64,000 bases of DNA from an uncultured Parabacteroides sp. (GTDB taxonomy: Bacteria; Bacteroidota; Bacteroidia; Bacteroidales; Tannerellaceae): contig NZ_CANTZW010000009.1 of the NCBI RefSeq assembly GCF_947855115.1, positions 1 to 64,000 on the forward strand, given 5' to 3'. This document shows positions 1-9,280 of this stretch, in pieces (the first letter of the stretch is position 1; each line of letters opens with the position of its first letter). The notes below the pieces were generated by a model that was given only the letters and a program-made list of their open reading frames with translations, was not told the DNA's origin and searched no databases. A program made the position numbers and the translations under genes.

Positions 1-76
1 TTAGTTCTAATGATACTATGTTACTATTATTATTTAAAATAAAACCGTTTAATTTTAAATAGAAGGAAATATAAGT

Positions 77-175
77 ATGAACATAATAATAACTTTAAAC
101 AAAAAGAAAAAATGCCTATGCACTAAAGAAGAAGCGAGGAGACTCCATTCCCTCTGGATTAAGTATGGAAATTAA
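77..175 (+). CDS. possible small leader ORF upstream of susC-like gene
   Basis: A 32-codon frame starts with ATG about 10 bases after an AGAAGG purine run and ends 44 bases before the SusC-like start. It encodes a basic peptide with a KKKK run, two cysteines and the segment KEEARRLHSLWIKYG. No family is recognised. It could be a leader peptide, or chance in this AT-rich leader. The rest of the first 219 bases holds no clear promoter. Confidence 0.22.
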   Translation: MNIIITLNKKKKCLCTKEEARRLHSLWIKYGN

Positions 176-219
176 GAAAACACAAATGTAGAATCACTTA
201 AATCAAAAAACGATTTTTC

Positions 220-3200
220 ATGAGAAAGTCATTTATCTTATTATTGGCGTTTTTTCTGTGTATTACGGGATATGCGCAGAAATTAACGATTAGTGGTGTC
301 GTTATAGACAAAGACTTGAATGAGCCACTAACAGGTGTGAATGTATTGGTAAAAGGTACGACAGTGGGTACCATTACTGATTTTGATGGAAAATATACCT
401 TGGAGGCCGATGCGAACTCTATTTTGGTATTCTCTTATTTAAGTATGAAAACTGTAGAAGAACCTGTTAATGGCCGTTCGAAAATTGATGTCGTGATGGT
501 TTCTGACGCAGAAGCGCTAGATGAGGTTGTCGTAACAGCGATGGGTATCAAGCGCGAGTCCAAGACATTGACCTACTCGGCACAAACCGTGGGTGGTAAA
601 GACTTGAATGAGATCAAAAACGTTAATATGATCAACTCTTTGCAGGGAAAGAGCGCAGGTTTGCAGATTACCCCTAACTCCACGGGTGCCGGTGGATCTT
701 CCAAGATCTTGTTCCGTGGAAATAAATCCATCAGTGGTAGTAACCAGCCATTGATCGTTGTGGATGGTGTTCCTATGATGATGAATGTATCCGATTCTCA
801 GATTGATGGTTCTTATGGCGGTGGTCGCGACGGTGGTGATGCCATGTCTACGATCAACCCGGATGATATCGCTCAGATCACCTTGTTGAAAGGTGCTTCC
901 GCTGCGGCCTTGTATGGTGCGGTAGCTGCCAATGGTGCGATTATGATTACGACGAAGTCTGCTCAATCGGGAAAGGTCGCTATCAATGTGTCCAGTAATA
1001 CGACCGTGGAGACTCCGATGGTATTGCCGAAGTTCCAGAATTCTTATGGCGTAAGCAACCAAGGTACGTTTAGCTGGGGTGATAAGCTTGCTTCTTCTTC
1101 TCCTAACTATGCTAAAGAGTATTACAATCTTGGTTATACGACAAACAACTCTATCTCGTTGGCTGGTGGAAATGATAATATCTCATCTTATTTTTCTTAT
1201 GCGAATGTTTCTTCCAACGGTATCGTTCCGGAGAATACATATATGAGCCATAACTTATTGGCGAAGGTTGGTTTTAACCTATGGACTAAATTACATGTAG
1301 ACGTATCTGCTCGTTACAACAACCAGCATATAGAGAATCAGCCAACCGCCGGTTACGTTGGTAACCCGACTTTGGGCGCTTACTTGTTCCCTAGAGGCGA
1401 GGATTGGGGATATTACAAGAACAATTATGAGGTATATGATGGTACAAGAAATATAAATGTACATAACTGGACGAATACCGCTCAGGAGCAGTTCGCTAAC
1501 CCGTATTGGATGTTGAACCGCCAGAAGCCGGTCTCTTACCGTAACCGTTATGAGTTTGGAGGTAGCGTTAAGTATGACATCATGGAGGGACTTTCTGTTA
1601 CAGGTCGTTTACGTTATGAGCGCGGTGACGAGAAATGGTATTTGAACGAGTACGCCTCTAGTACGGCCGGTCGAAACTTATTGGGTACAATGAAGGATAC
1701 TCGCGTGAATAGCGAGCAGACTTATGGAGACTTGCTGGCCCAGTATAATAAGACTTGGGATGATACTTATTCTTTGTCGATAACAGCGGGTGGTAGTTAC
1801 CAGAAGACTAAAAGCTCTTCTTTGGAAGTGATCGGTTGGGGTGACTCTGAATTCTCGGTTAACGACGCAGGTGTAATTACAAGTGGTGCTTACTATCCTA
1901 ATATCTTCTCTCCGGCCAACTATTATAAATTGGAGACTACGATGACTTTGGCCGAGAAACGCTTGAACTCAGTGTTCGCTACAGCCCAGTTCGGCTATAA
2001 AGAAGGCTTGTTTATCGATGTAAGTGCTCGTAACGACTGGTCTTCAACATTGGCGTTTACGGATGGGGTATCATTCTTCTATCCGTCTGTTGGCGCGAGT
2101 GCGTTGTTGGATAAGTTTATCGACTTCGGTGAGAACGTGGATTTATTCAAGTTGCGTGCATCTTATTCAATTGTAGGTAACGACGTTCCTATCGGAGTAA
2201 CTAACGAGCGTTATACATTGGGCGACCAAGGAGCTTTGACTCCTCCGGAATCATCTTCGTTCCGTACTTTGAAACCAGAGAAGACAAATTCTTTAGAGGT
2301 TGGTTTTGACGGTACATTCTTCCGGAATCGTTTGAACGTGAACGTGACTTATTATAAGACAAATACAAAGAACCAGTACTTCAATATCTCTGCTCCGTGG
2401 GAAACAGGTTTGAAGACACGCTATATCAATGCCGGTAATGTACAAAACCAAGGATTCGAGGTTAGTTTAGGTTGGTATAACCAGTTTACGGACAACTTCA
2501 GTTGGAGTACGAACTTTAACTTCTCTTACAATAATAATAAGATCATTGAGTTGGCAGACGAGCTTGCCGAATGGAACCTGACAAGCTATTGTACAGGAGC
2601 TAAGGTGCTCTTGAAAGAGGGTGGACATTTCGGAGACCTGTATGTACGTGACTTGCAACGTGACGAGAACGGAAAACCTATCATATCTGACACCGGCGCT
2701 CCGGTATTGGCCGGCTCCGATAATAAAGATCTTGTTTATGCGGGTGATATGAATGCCAGAGTGAACATGGGTTGGACCAATACATTCCATTACAAAGATT
2801 TCACTTTGTCTTTCTTGATCGATGCCAAGGTTGGCGGTAAGGTATTGTCGTTGACGGAGGCTACGATGGATGGCTGGGGTGTTTCCGAGCGTTCAGGCAA
2901 AGCGCGTGAGGTTGGTTTTGTTGAGGTTGACGGAGTACAATTCGATCCGGAACTGTATTATTCGACTACCGGAGGTACAAGCTATAACTCCAACATCCTG
3001 ACTTCTCAGTATGTATACGACGCAACCAATGTTCGTTTGCGTGAATTATCTTTCGGTTATACCTTCCGTAACTTGTTTGGCGCAGGTAAGAACCTGACTG
3101 CCTCTATCATTGGGCGTAACCTATTCTTCTTCTATAAGGATGCTCCGATGGATCCGGATGTGGCTGCTGGAACGGGTAATGGCTGGCAAGGTATCGATAT

Positions 3201-3255
3201 GTTCGCGTTGCCGACAACTCGTAGCTTTGGTTTGAACTTAAAACTTAATTTCTAA
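220..3255 (+). CDS. SusC/RagA-type TonB-linked outer-membrane transporter
   Basis: A 1011-residue TonB-dependent transporter of the SusC family, which carries glycans or peptides across the outer membrane with a SusD lid. A signal peptide ends near residue 19 (ITGYAQ). Next comes a carboxypeptidase-regulatory-like beta-sandwich (about 22-105, with the NEPLTGVNVLVKGT pattern), then the TonB-box/plug start LDEVVVTAMGIKRE near residue 100. The plug has the DGVPM and AALYGAVAANGAIMITTK motifs, and a long 22-strand-type barrel ends in an aromatic residue (LKLNF). The SusD-like gene follows after 18 bases and a GH2 gene comes next, so this is the transporter of a small polysaccharide-utilisation locus. 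The substrate cannot be read from sequence. No sigma/anti-sigma pair or hybrid two-component regulator is visible in the window. Confidence 0.93.
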   Translation: MRKSFILLLAFFLCITGYAQKLTISGVVIDKDLNEPLTGVNVLVKGTTVGTITDFDGKYTLEADANSILVFSYLSMKTVEEPVNGRSKIDVVMVSDAEALDEVVVTAMGIKRESKTLTYSAQTVGGKDLNEIKNVNMINSLQGKSAGLQITPNSTGAGGSSKILFRGNKSISGSNQPLIVVDGVPMMMNVSDSQIDGSYGGGRDGGDAMSTINPDDIAQITLLKGASAAALYGAVAANGAIMITTKSAQSGKVAINVSSNTTVETPMVLPKFQNSYGVSNQGTFSWGDKLASSSPNYAKEYYNLGYTTNNSISLAGGNDNISSYFSYANVSSNGIVPENTYMSHNLLAKVGFNLWTKLHVDVSARYNNQHIENQPTAGYVGNPTLGAYLFPRGEDWGYYKNNYEVYDGTRNINVHNWTNTAQEQFANPYWMLNRQKPVSYRNRYEFGGSVKYDIMEGLSVTGRLRYERGDEKWYLNEYASSTAGRNLLGTMKDTRVNSEQTYGDLLAQYNKTWDDTYSLSITAGGSYQKTKSSSLEVIGWGDSEFSVNDAGVITSGAYYPNIFSPANYYKLETTMTLAEKRLNSVFATAQFGYKEGLFIDVSARNDWSSTLAFTDGVSFFYPSVGASALLDKFIDFGENVDLFKLRASYSIVGNDVPIGVTNERYTLGDQGALTPPESSSFRTLKPEKTNSLEVGFDGTFFRNRLNVNVTYYKTNTKNQYFNISAPWETGLKTRYINAGNVQNQGFEVSLGWYNQFTDNFSWSTNFNFSYNNNKIIELADELAEWNLTSYCTGAKVLLKEGGHFGDLYVRDLQRDENGKPIISDTGAPVLAGSDNKDLVYAGDMNARVNMGWTNTFHYKDFTLSFLIDAKVGGKVLSLTEATMDGWGVSERSGKAREVGFVEVDGVQFDPELYYSTTGGTSYNSNILTSQYVYDATNVRLRELSFGYTFRNLFGAGKNLTASIIGRNLFFFYKDAPMDPDVAAGTGNGWQGIDMFALPTTRSFGLNLKLNF

Positions 3256-3273
3256 ATCTTAGAGGTATTACTT

Positions 3274-4926
3274 ATGAAACTAAATAGAATTCTAAAATAT
3301 GCGGCTGTATCAGCTTTAGTTTTGGGCACAGGATTAACAACCGTGAGCTGTACGGATGATTTTGAGACATTAAATACGGACCAGTATGAGGTAGATCCGA
3401 ATACTCTTCCTTTCTCGGCGCAGTTTAAGGAGCCATTGTCTTATGTGTATGCTCCGCAGCAAAACCTGTTCCAATATTGTTTTAGCTTGAACGTAGATTT
3501 GTTTAGCGGTTATTTTATGACACCGCATAACTTCAACGGTTCCGGTAATGTGGACTATGCGTTGAACCGTAGTTTCTGTGGAGGTATGTATGAAAATGTA
3601 TATTTGCACATTTTCAATAATACGCGCCGCTTGATCGCCTCTTGCGATGAGCAAGGGCTGACAGACTACGCTGGTATAATGCGTGTTGTCCAGGCGTATG
3701 CGATCCAGATGTTGACCGATGTTTATGGTCCGGTGGCTTATACCTCTTGTATCGAGGATCCGACCAATGGCGCTTCATTCTCTTATGACACACAACAAAG
3801 CATTTATAACTCTATTTTCGATTTGCTGGATAAGGCACTTCAAGATTTCCAGAATCCCAAATCCTCGTTGGAAGAAAGACAGTCGTTCGACTATTGGTGT
3901 AACGGCGATTTGGATATGTGGATTCAAGTGGCTAATCAATTAAAGCTACGTGCAGCCATGCGTATTGTGAAAGCCGACCCGACTTTGGCCAAACAAAAAG
4001 CGGAAGAGGCCGCTAAAGGTGCTATGTTGAAGCAGGATGTATTGATCAACAAAAGCTTGAGTAATGAGCAAACTCGTATGTTTGAGTGGGGAGATAGCGG
4101 TATGAACGCTAACCTGACCACGATATTGGAGGGATTCCAAGATCCTCGCTTACCTCTGTATATAACGATGAACCAAGCAGACGTAGAGTGTGAGGATGGG
4201 ACGACGATCGCTTCCGGTACTCAATATCTGGGTATCCGTGGTGGTTGTGACCTACCGGCTAAACCCAATCAGTGGGGTAACTTCTCGAAGATCGTTTGCT
4301 CTTATACGACGGCTTTACCGGTTATGATGGCGGCTGAAGGTTATTTCTTGCGTGCGGAAGGTGCGTTGCGTGGCTGGAGTAACATGGGAGGAACTGCGAA
4401 AGAGCTGTACGAGCAAGGTATTCGTGTCTCTATCAAGAACCAGCTTGCCTATAAAGGGAACTTGGCTGGTGTAAACTCAATCTCGGACGCTGAGATTGAT
4501 GCTTATATCAATGGTACGACTACTCAGAAGGATTTCGTTGATCCGGTTGATAGTCGGAACAGTATCGAGGCTCAGAATGATATTACCGTTAAGTGGGATG
4601 AGAGTGCGACTAACGAGAAGAAACTGCAACGTATCATCACGCAGAAATGGATTGCGAACTTCCCGTTGTCTTGCGAGGCTTGGGCAGAATTCCGTCGTAC
4701 GGGTTATCCAAAGTTATTCCCGAACCGTGTAAACAAGAGTAATGGCGACATCGATACAAACGAGCAGGTTCGCCGTCTGTTGTATTCTGATAATGAGGAT
4801 AATACTAATACCGAGGAGTATCAAAAAGGTATTGAGCTATTGAACCAAGAGAACACAGGTGCGATCTCCGGTGATAAAGGTGGTACACATGTATGGTGGG
4901 ATAGAGCTGGCGTTGGAAACTTCTAA
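3274..4926 (+). CDS. SusD/RagB-like nutrient-binding outer-membrane lipoprotein
   Basis: A 550-residue SusD-family lipoprotein, the substrate-binding lid of the preceding SusC-like channel. A lipoprotein signal ends at Cys26 (TTVSC) and is followed by the acidic TDDFE stretch typical of surface-exported Bacteroides lipoproteins. The rest is the alpha-helical TPR-type SusD fold, with a C-terminal half that resembles the SusD_2 subgroup (QRIITQKWIANFPLSCEAWAEFRRTGYP is a recognisable signature, given here in full as 28 residues split: QRIITQKWIAN, then FPLSCEAWAEFRRTGYP). It starts 18 bases after the SusC-like stop, so the two are surely cotranscribed. A terminator follows 40 bases downstream. 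Confidence 0.92.
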   Translation: MKLNRILKYAAVSALVLGTGLTTVSCTDDFETLNTDQYEVDPNTLPFSAQFKEPLSYVYAPQQNLFQYCFSLNVDLFSGYFMTPHNFNGSGNVDYALNRSFCGGMYENVYLHIFNNTRRLIASCDEQGLTDYAGIMRVVQAYAIQMLTDVYGPVAYTSCIEDPTNGASFSYDTQQSIYNSIFDLLDKALQDFQNPKSSLEERQSFDYWCNGDLDMWIQVANQLKLRAAMRIVKADPTLAKQKAEEAAKGAMLKQDVLINKSLSNEQTRMFEWGDSGMNANLTTILEGFQDPRLPLYITMNQADVECEDGTTIASGTQYLGIRGGCDLPAKPNQWGNFSKIVCSYTTALPVMMAAEGYFLRAEGALRGWSNMGGTAKELYEQGIRVSIKNQLAYKGNLAGVNSISDAEIDAYINGTTTQKDFVDPVDSRNSIEAQNDITVKWDESATNEKKLQRIITQKWIANFPLSCEAWAEFRRTGYPKLFPNRVNKSNGDIDTNEQVRRLLYSDNEDNTNTEEYQKGIELLNQENTGAISGDKGGTHVWWDRAGVGNF

Positions 4927-4965
4927 TCGGCATTAATAGATTTTATTGTTAAATAATATGTAATG

Positions 4966-5001
4966 AAAGGGCTTCTTCAGATTTGTGAAGAGGCCCTTTT
5001 T
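4966..5001 (+). terminator. intrinsic terminator after susCD
   Basis: A 14-bp stem (AAAGGGCTTCTTCA paired with TGAAGAGGCCCTTT, one G-T wobble) is followed by a T run. It lies 40 bases after the SusD-like stop and separates the susCD pair from the GH2 gene. Confidence 0.8.
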
Positions 5002-5041
5002 GAATTTTGTAGTATTTTAGAAGGATAAATCTAAGATTAAT

Positions 5042-7675
5042 ATGATGAACAGATGTATTTATGTATTTTGTTGGCTTTGTCTGGTTTGCTGGTTCAGCCC
5101 GGTATCTGCGCAAGGACAAGCTATGTTAGAAATCCCGGAACCGGGTGAGAAAACTTTGGTTCATTCGGGGTGGTATGCCCGGAAAGCGGATGAGGTAAAG
5201 GTGGATGGAAATCGCTTGAGTGCCGTTCCTTTGGAAAAAGCGGGATGGTTGCCGGCTCGTGTACCGGGTACGGTATTGACCACGCTCTTGGAGAATGATT
5301 TGTATCCGGTTCCAGAGTTTGGGTTAAATAATAACTTGATTCCCGATATCTATGAAGTAGGTAATGATTTCTATACCTATTGGTTTGTACGCCAGTTTGA
5401 TATCAGTGGTCTACCTGAGGGGCGTAATGTCTGGTTGAATTTCCGCGGGATCAATTATAAGGCAGAAATCTTTTTGAATGGTAAGAGGATCAATCGGAAT
5501 ACGCATGAAGGCATGTTCTTGAGGAAAACTTTTAATATAACCCCATTTCTCCGTGTGGATGCCCCGAATGTATTAGCGGTATTGGTCTATCCTCCTACAC
5601 ACGTTGGAAATCCAAATGGCGGGCAAGGTGGTGATGGACAGATTGCTCGTAATAATACGATGCAGTATACGCCGGGTTGGGATTGAATACAGCCGGTACG
5701 TGACCGAAATACGGGTATTTGGGATGAGGTCTCTATTACGACAACCGGGCCGGTATGCCTCTCTTCTCCCTATGTGGTGACTAAGGTTCCCGGGGTACGT
5801 GACCCGGAAGCGAAGACACAGGAGAAGGCTTTTGTGAATACCTCTGTTGAGCTAGAGAATACCGGAGACTCTTCTTTGAAAGGGCTATTGGTTTGCGAGA
5901 CGAACGGAACCCGCCAGACTCAGTCGGTCATTTTATCTCCTTATGAGAAGAAGACGGTTTCCTTAGATCCGTTACCGATAAAAAATCCCCGTTTATGGTG
6001 GCCTAACGGTATCGGTGAGCAGCCTCTATATGATATGAACCTTTCTTTCGTGATAGAAGACCAAGTAAGCGACCGGGAATGCTTGCGTTATGGTATCCGG
6101 GAGATTACTTCCGATAAATGCCCGGATAATGGTGGTCGCCGTTTCTTCGTGAACGGGCAAAAGATATACATCACGGGCGGTAATTATATTAATTCCGATT
6201 GGTTGCTTCGTCTCTCGCCGGAACGTTATCGGGATGAGGTACGTTTCCATGCGGAAATGAACTTACGTATGATCCGCGTATGGGGAGGTGCACTGGTGGA
6301 ACGGCCGGAATTCTATAATGCTTGTGACGAGTTCGGTATCTTGGTTTTTCAAGACTTGTGGGGGAGTGGTGATTGTAATGGCGCTTGGGAAGATCCGACC
6401 AAGCTGGATTCCCGGGAACGTCGTTGGGAATATCCCGATAATCATGATTTATTTATCGCCTCCGTAGAGGACCAGGTAAAAATGATCCGCAACCATCCAA
6501 GTCTTTGTTTCTGGTGTGGGGCAAATGAATGGCCTTTAGCAAAAGATATAGATCAATGCTTGAAGAAGGAGGTATTTCCTCGGTTAGATCCGGAACGTCT
6601 TTTCGTGAGTTTCTCGACAGATACGTTATTTACCCGGAACTATCTGGGAGATAATGGTGATGGCCCATACGGAATACAAGAGCCGGAGTGGTTCTTTACC
6701 TTCCGTTCACATCCATTTAACCCGGAAGCCGGATCTGTTGGATCTCCGGAAGTTGAGAGTATGCGAGAGATGATGACGGAACAAGATTTAGCCAATTTCC
6801 CGAGGAAAGGTTTTACCCGCAATTATACGTGGCGGTACCATAAGGATTTGGGCTATGGCGATCATTTGGAACGTTATGGGGAGGTAAAGGATATTGATAC
6901 CTATTGTAAATATGCCCAAATCGTGAACTATGACCAATATCGTAGTTTTATGGAAGGCTGGGCATCGCATATGTGGGATTGGTATACAGGTATCTTGATT
7001 TGGAAAACCCAGAATCCGTGGACTTCTTTGCGAGGGCAGATGTATGATTGGACTCTTGATGTAAATGCTTCCTTGTACGGGACTCGGAAAGGTTGCGAGC
7101 CATTACATGCCTATTATAATCCGGTAACTCGTAAAGCGGGATTGCTGAATACGACTTTGGAGGATCATGCGGATTTATCTCTTGTCGCTCGTATCTATGA
7201 CCTGGAAGGGAAAATGCTTTGGGAGAAAGAGACGAAAGCGAGCGCAAAAGCGAATACGGTACAGGAAATATTGGATATCCCGATTCCGGAAGGGATAAAA
7301 GGTGTTTATTTCTTGCGGTTGGCCTTGAACTCGGATGTACCTAATATTTATTGGTTGACAACCGAGCCGAAAGATTATACCAGTTTATCCCGCCTTCCGA
7401 GATCGAGACCTGAGATTAAGACTGAGATCAGGAAGGAAGGATCGAATTTCATGGCTACGGTGCGCATGAAGGCTGATTCACGAATCTCATTCTTCAACCG
7501 TATCAAGGTTTTTGATAAGGAGACAGGTAAACGGATCTTGCCGGTACATTATTCTGATAACTATATTACTTTGATGCCGGGCGACCGGCAAGAGATAAAC
7601 TTGGATTTCTCCTCCGACTTGCCGGAAGAGCGAATACAAATCGTGGTGGATAGTTATAATTCTCCTTTGCCCTGA
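5042..7675 (+). pseudogene. GH2-family exo-glycosidase (beta-mannosidase/exo-glucosaminidase type), interrupted by one in-frame TGA
   Basis: A secreted glycoside hydrolase family 2 enzyme, probably an exo-beta-mannosidase or exo-beta-glucosaminidase. Both halves are in the same frame. A signal peptide (about 1-24) and the N-terminal sugar-binding jelly roll run up to PGWD. A TGA then stands at 5684-5686, where GH2 relatives normally have Trp (GWDW-IQPVRDRNTGIWDEV). The immunoglobulin-like domain and TIM barrel follow. The likely acid/base Glu in GANEWPL is codon 496, and a likely nucleophile Glu is in NPEAGSVGSP. There is no frameshift and the remainder is uneroded, so the lesion looks recent, or it is a sequencing error. 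As written, the enzyme is cut at 214 residues, before the catalytic domain. The 3' end overlaps the convergent YciO-like gene by 22 bases. Confidence 0.85.
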
Positions 7676-8256
7676 CGTACGATCTCGAAATTATCCGTCG
7701 TGCAGTCTACGACCGTGGAAGCTTCCAGCCCCCCGAAACCGCCGTCGATTACGATATCCACTTGATTCTTGTATTTCTCATGTATCAATTCCGGATCTGT
7801 CGTATATTCGATCACCTCGTCCTCGTCACGGATGGACATGGTTAGGATTGGATTTCCCAAGACTTGTACTAGCGTACGGGTGATATTATTGTCCGGGACA
7901 CGGATTCCCACTTCTTTCCGGTTCTTGTATATCTTTGGAAGCTCGCTGCTGGTCGGCAAGATAAAGGTAAAAGGACCGGGAAGGTGTTTTTTCATCAGCT
8001 TGAAAGCGGCGTTACTGACTTTGGCATATTCGCTTAGATTAGACAAGTCGTAACAAATGATAGACAAATTGCTTTTCTGTGGATTGACCCCTTTCATCTG
8101 GCATATCTTCTCTACCGCACGTACGTTTAACGCATCACAACCGATCGCGTATACCGTGTCGGTAGGATAAACGACAAGGCCGCCGTCCTGCAGGACTTTG
8201 ACGACCTTGTCTATTTCTTTTTGATTCGGATTTTCCGGATAGATTTTTACTAACAT
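7654..8256 (-). CDS. Sua5/YciO/YrdC-family protein (YciO-like)
   Basis: About 200 residues of the YrdC-like fold, which binds ATP and threonine/bicarbonate in threonylcarbamoyl-AMP synthases. Family marks are GGLVVYPTDTVYAIGCDA (about residues 25-42), a KG/RK-type segment, and GIRVPDN. The opening (IYPENPNQKEID) and the LMKKHLPGPFTFIL region look more like E. coli YciO than TsaC, so a direct role in tRNA t6A synthesis is uncertain. The start at 8256 (MLVKIYPENP) fits the family better than an ATG six codons upstream. It lies just downstream of fabI, probably in the same transcript. Confidence 0.8.
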   Translation of the reverse strand: MLVKIYPENPNQKEIDKVVKVLQDGGLVVYPTDTVYAIGCDALNVRAVEKICQMKGVNPQKSNLSIICYDLSNLSEYAKVSNAAFKLMKKHLPGPFTFILPTSSELPKIYKNRKEVGIRVPDNNITRTLVQVLGNPILTMSIRDEDEVIEYTTDPELIHEKYKNQVDIVIDGGFGGLEASTVVDCTTDNFEIVRQGKGEL

Positions 8257-8286
8257 AGCAGTGTCAACTATCAATTCTCTATGACT

Positions 8287-9144
8287 TTAGCCGTAGATGA
8301 TATGTCCGTTTTCATCCGTATATTCCTCTAATCCTTTGCTATACTGGTTCATGGCACGGAGGCTCATGCCCATACTTGAGAAACCACCATCATGGAATAG
8401 ATTCTGCATCGTAACCTTACGGGTGAAATCAGAGAACATCATTACACAATAATCGGCGCATTCATCAGCGTTAGCGTTACCTAGTGGGCTCATCTTGTTA
8501 GAGAAGTCCATCAAGTGCTCCATACCTTTCACGCCACTGCCGGCAGTTGTCATTGTCGGAGACTGGGAGATCGTGTTGATACGAACCCCTTTCTCGCGTC
8601 CATAGATGTAACCGAAGCTACGGGCTATAGATTCCAATAGACTCTTAGCGTCTGCCATATCATTGTATCCGAAGAATGTACGCTGGGCGGCCACATAACT
8701 CAATGCCACCACGGAACCATTCTCGGCGATAGCGTCTTGTTTCTTAGCGACCTGTAGCATCTTGTGGAAGGAGATAGCGGAGATATCCAACGTCTTTTCC
8801 AACATTCCATAATCCAAGTCATCGTACGTACGTTTCTTACGAACGTTCGGGCTCATACCAATAGAATGTAAAACGAAATCTATTTTACCACCTAATATTT
8901 CTACTGATTTTGCGAATACGGTCTCCAGATCCTCTACGCTGGTTGCGTCTGCCGGGATTACCTGTGCGTTTAATTTCTCAGCCAAAGCATCTACCTGCCC
9001 CATTCGGACGGCGATAGGTGTATTGCTTAACGTGATAGTCGCACCTTCTTCCACGGCTCTTTCTGCCACTTTCCAGGCGATAGACATATCGTTCAGCGCA
9101 CCGAAGATAATGCCTTTCTTGCCTTTCAATAAATTATGACTCAT
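8287..9144 (-). CDS. fabI: enoyl-[acyl-carrier-protein] reductase
   Basis: A 285-residue short-chain-dehydrogenase-type enoyl-ACP reductase, catalysing the last step of each fatty-acid elongation cycle in the cytoplasm. The N-terminal nucleotide-binding segment (KGIIFGALNDMSIAWKVAE) matches FabI. The catalytic Tyr-x6-Lys is YNDMADAK, after LSYVAAQRT. The substrate-loop region SPTMTTAGSGVKG and the C-terminal DGGFSSMG are both present. A Bacteroides-type promoter lies 25 bases upstream, and the YciO-like gene follows closely. Confidence 0.95.
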   Translation of the reverse strand: MSHNLLKGKKGIIFGALNDMSIAWKVAERAVEEGATITLSNTPIAVRMGQVDALAEKLNAQVIPADATSVEDLETVFAKSVEILGGKIDFVLHSIGMSPNVRKKRTYDDLDYGMLEKTLDISAISFHKMLQVAKKQDAIAENGSVVALSYVAAQRTFFGYNDMADAKSLLESIARSFGYIYGREKGVRINTISQSPTMTTAGSGVKGMEHLMDFSNKMSPLGNANADECADYCVMMFSDFTRKVTMQNLFHDGGFSSMGMSLRAMNQYSKGLEEYTDENGHIIYG

Positions 9145-9168
9145 ACCTTATTTTTATTAATTACGGCA

Positions 9169-9200
9169 CAAAAATACACAAAATGTGCAACATACACAAA
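9169..9200 (-). promoter_or_regulatory. fabI promoter
   Basis: On the minus strand, TATTTTTG (9176-9169) fits the -7 element TAnnTTTG, and TTTG (9200-9197) lies 20 bases upstream as the -33 element. Confidence 0.65.
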
Positions 9201-9280
9201 CGAATATCATAATCAGACATTTGAATATGTACTTTTACATAAAGAACAAGGTGAAGCCGTTCTTTGTTGGCGATTACTTA

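Noticed and set aside
1..219. Invertible-promoter repeats upstream of the first susC-like gene
   Set aside because: I looked for the CTCAA-centred inverted repeats found at 55925 and saw none in this leader; the region upstream is outside the window.
517..1062. 181-codon minus-strand frame opposite the first susC-like gene
   Set aside because: Its sequence is low in family-like features and entirely antisense to the conserved plug domain of the SusC-like gene.
5684..5686. Selenocysteine or other recoding at the GH2 TGA
   Set aside because: The equivalent residue in the family is Trp, not Cys, and no SECIS-like hairpin is evident just downstream. A nonsense change is simpler.
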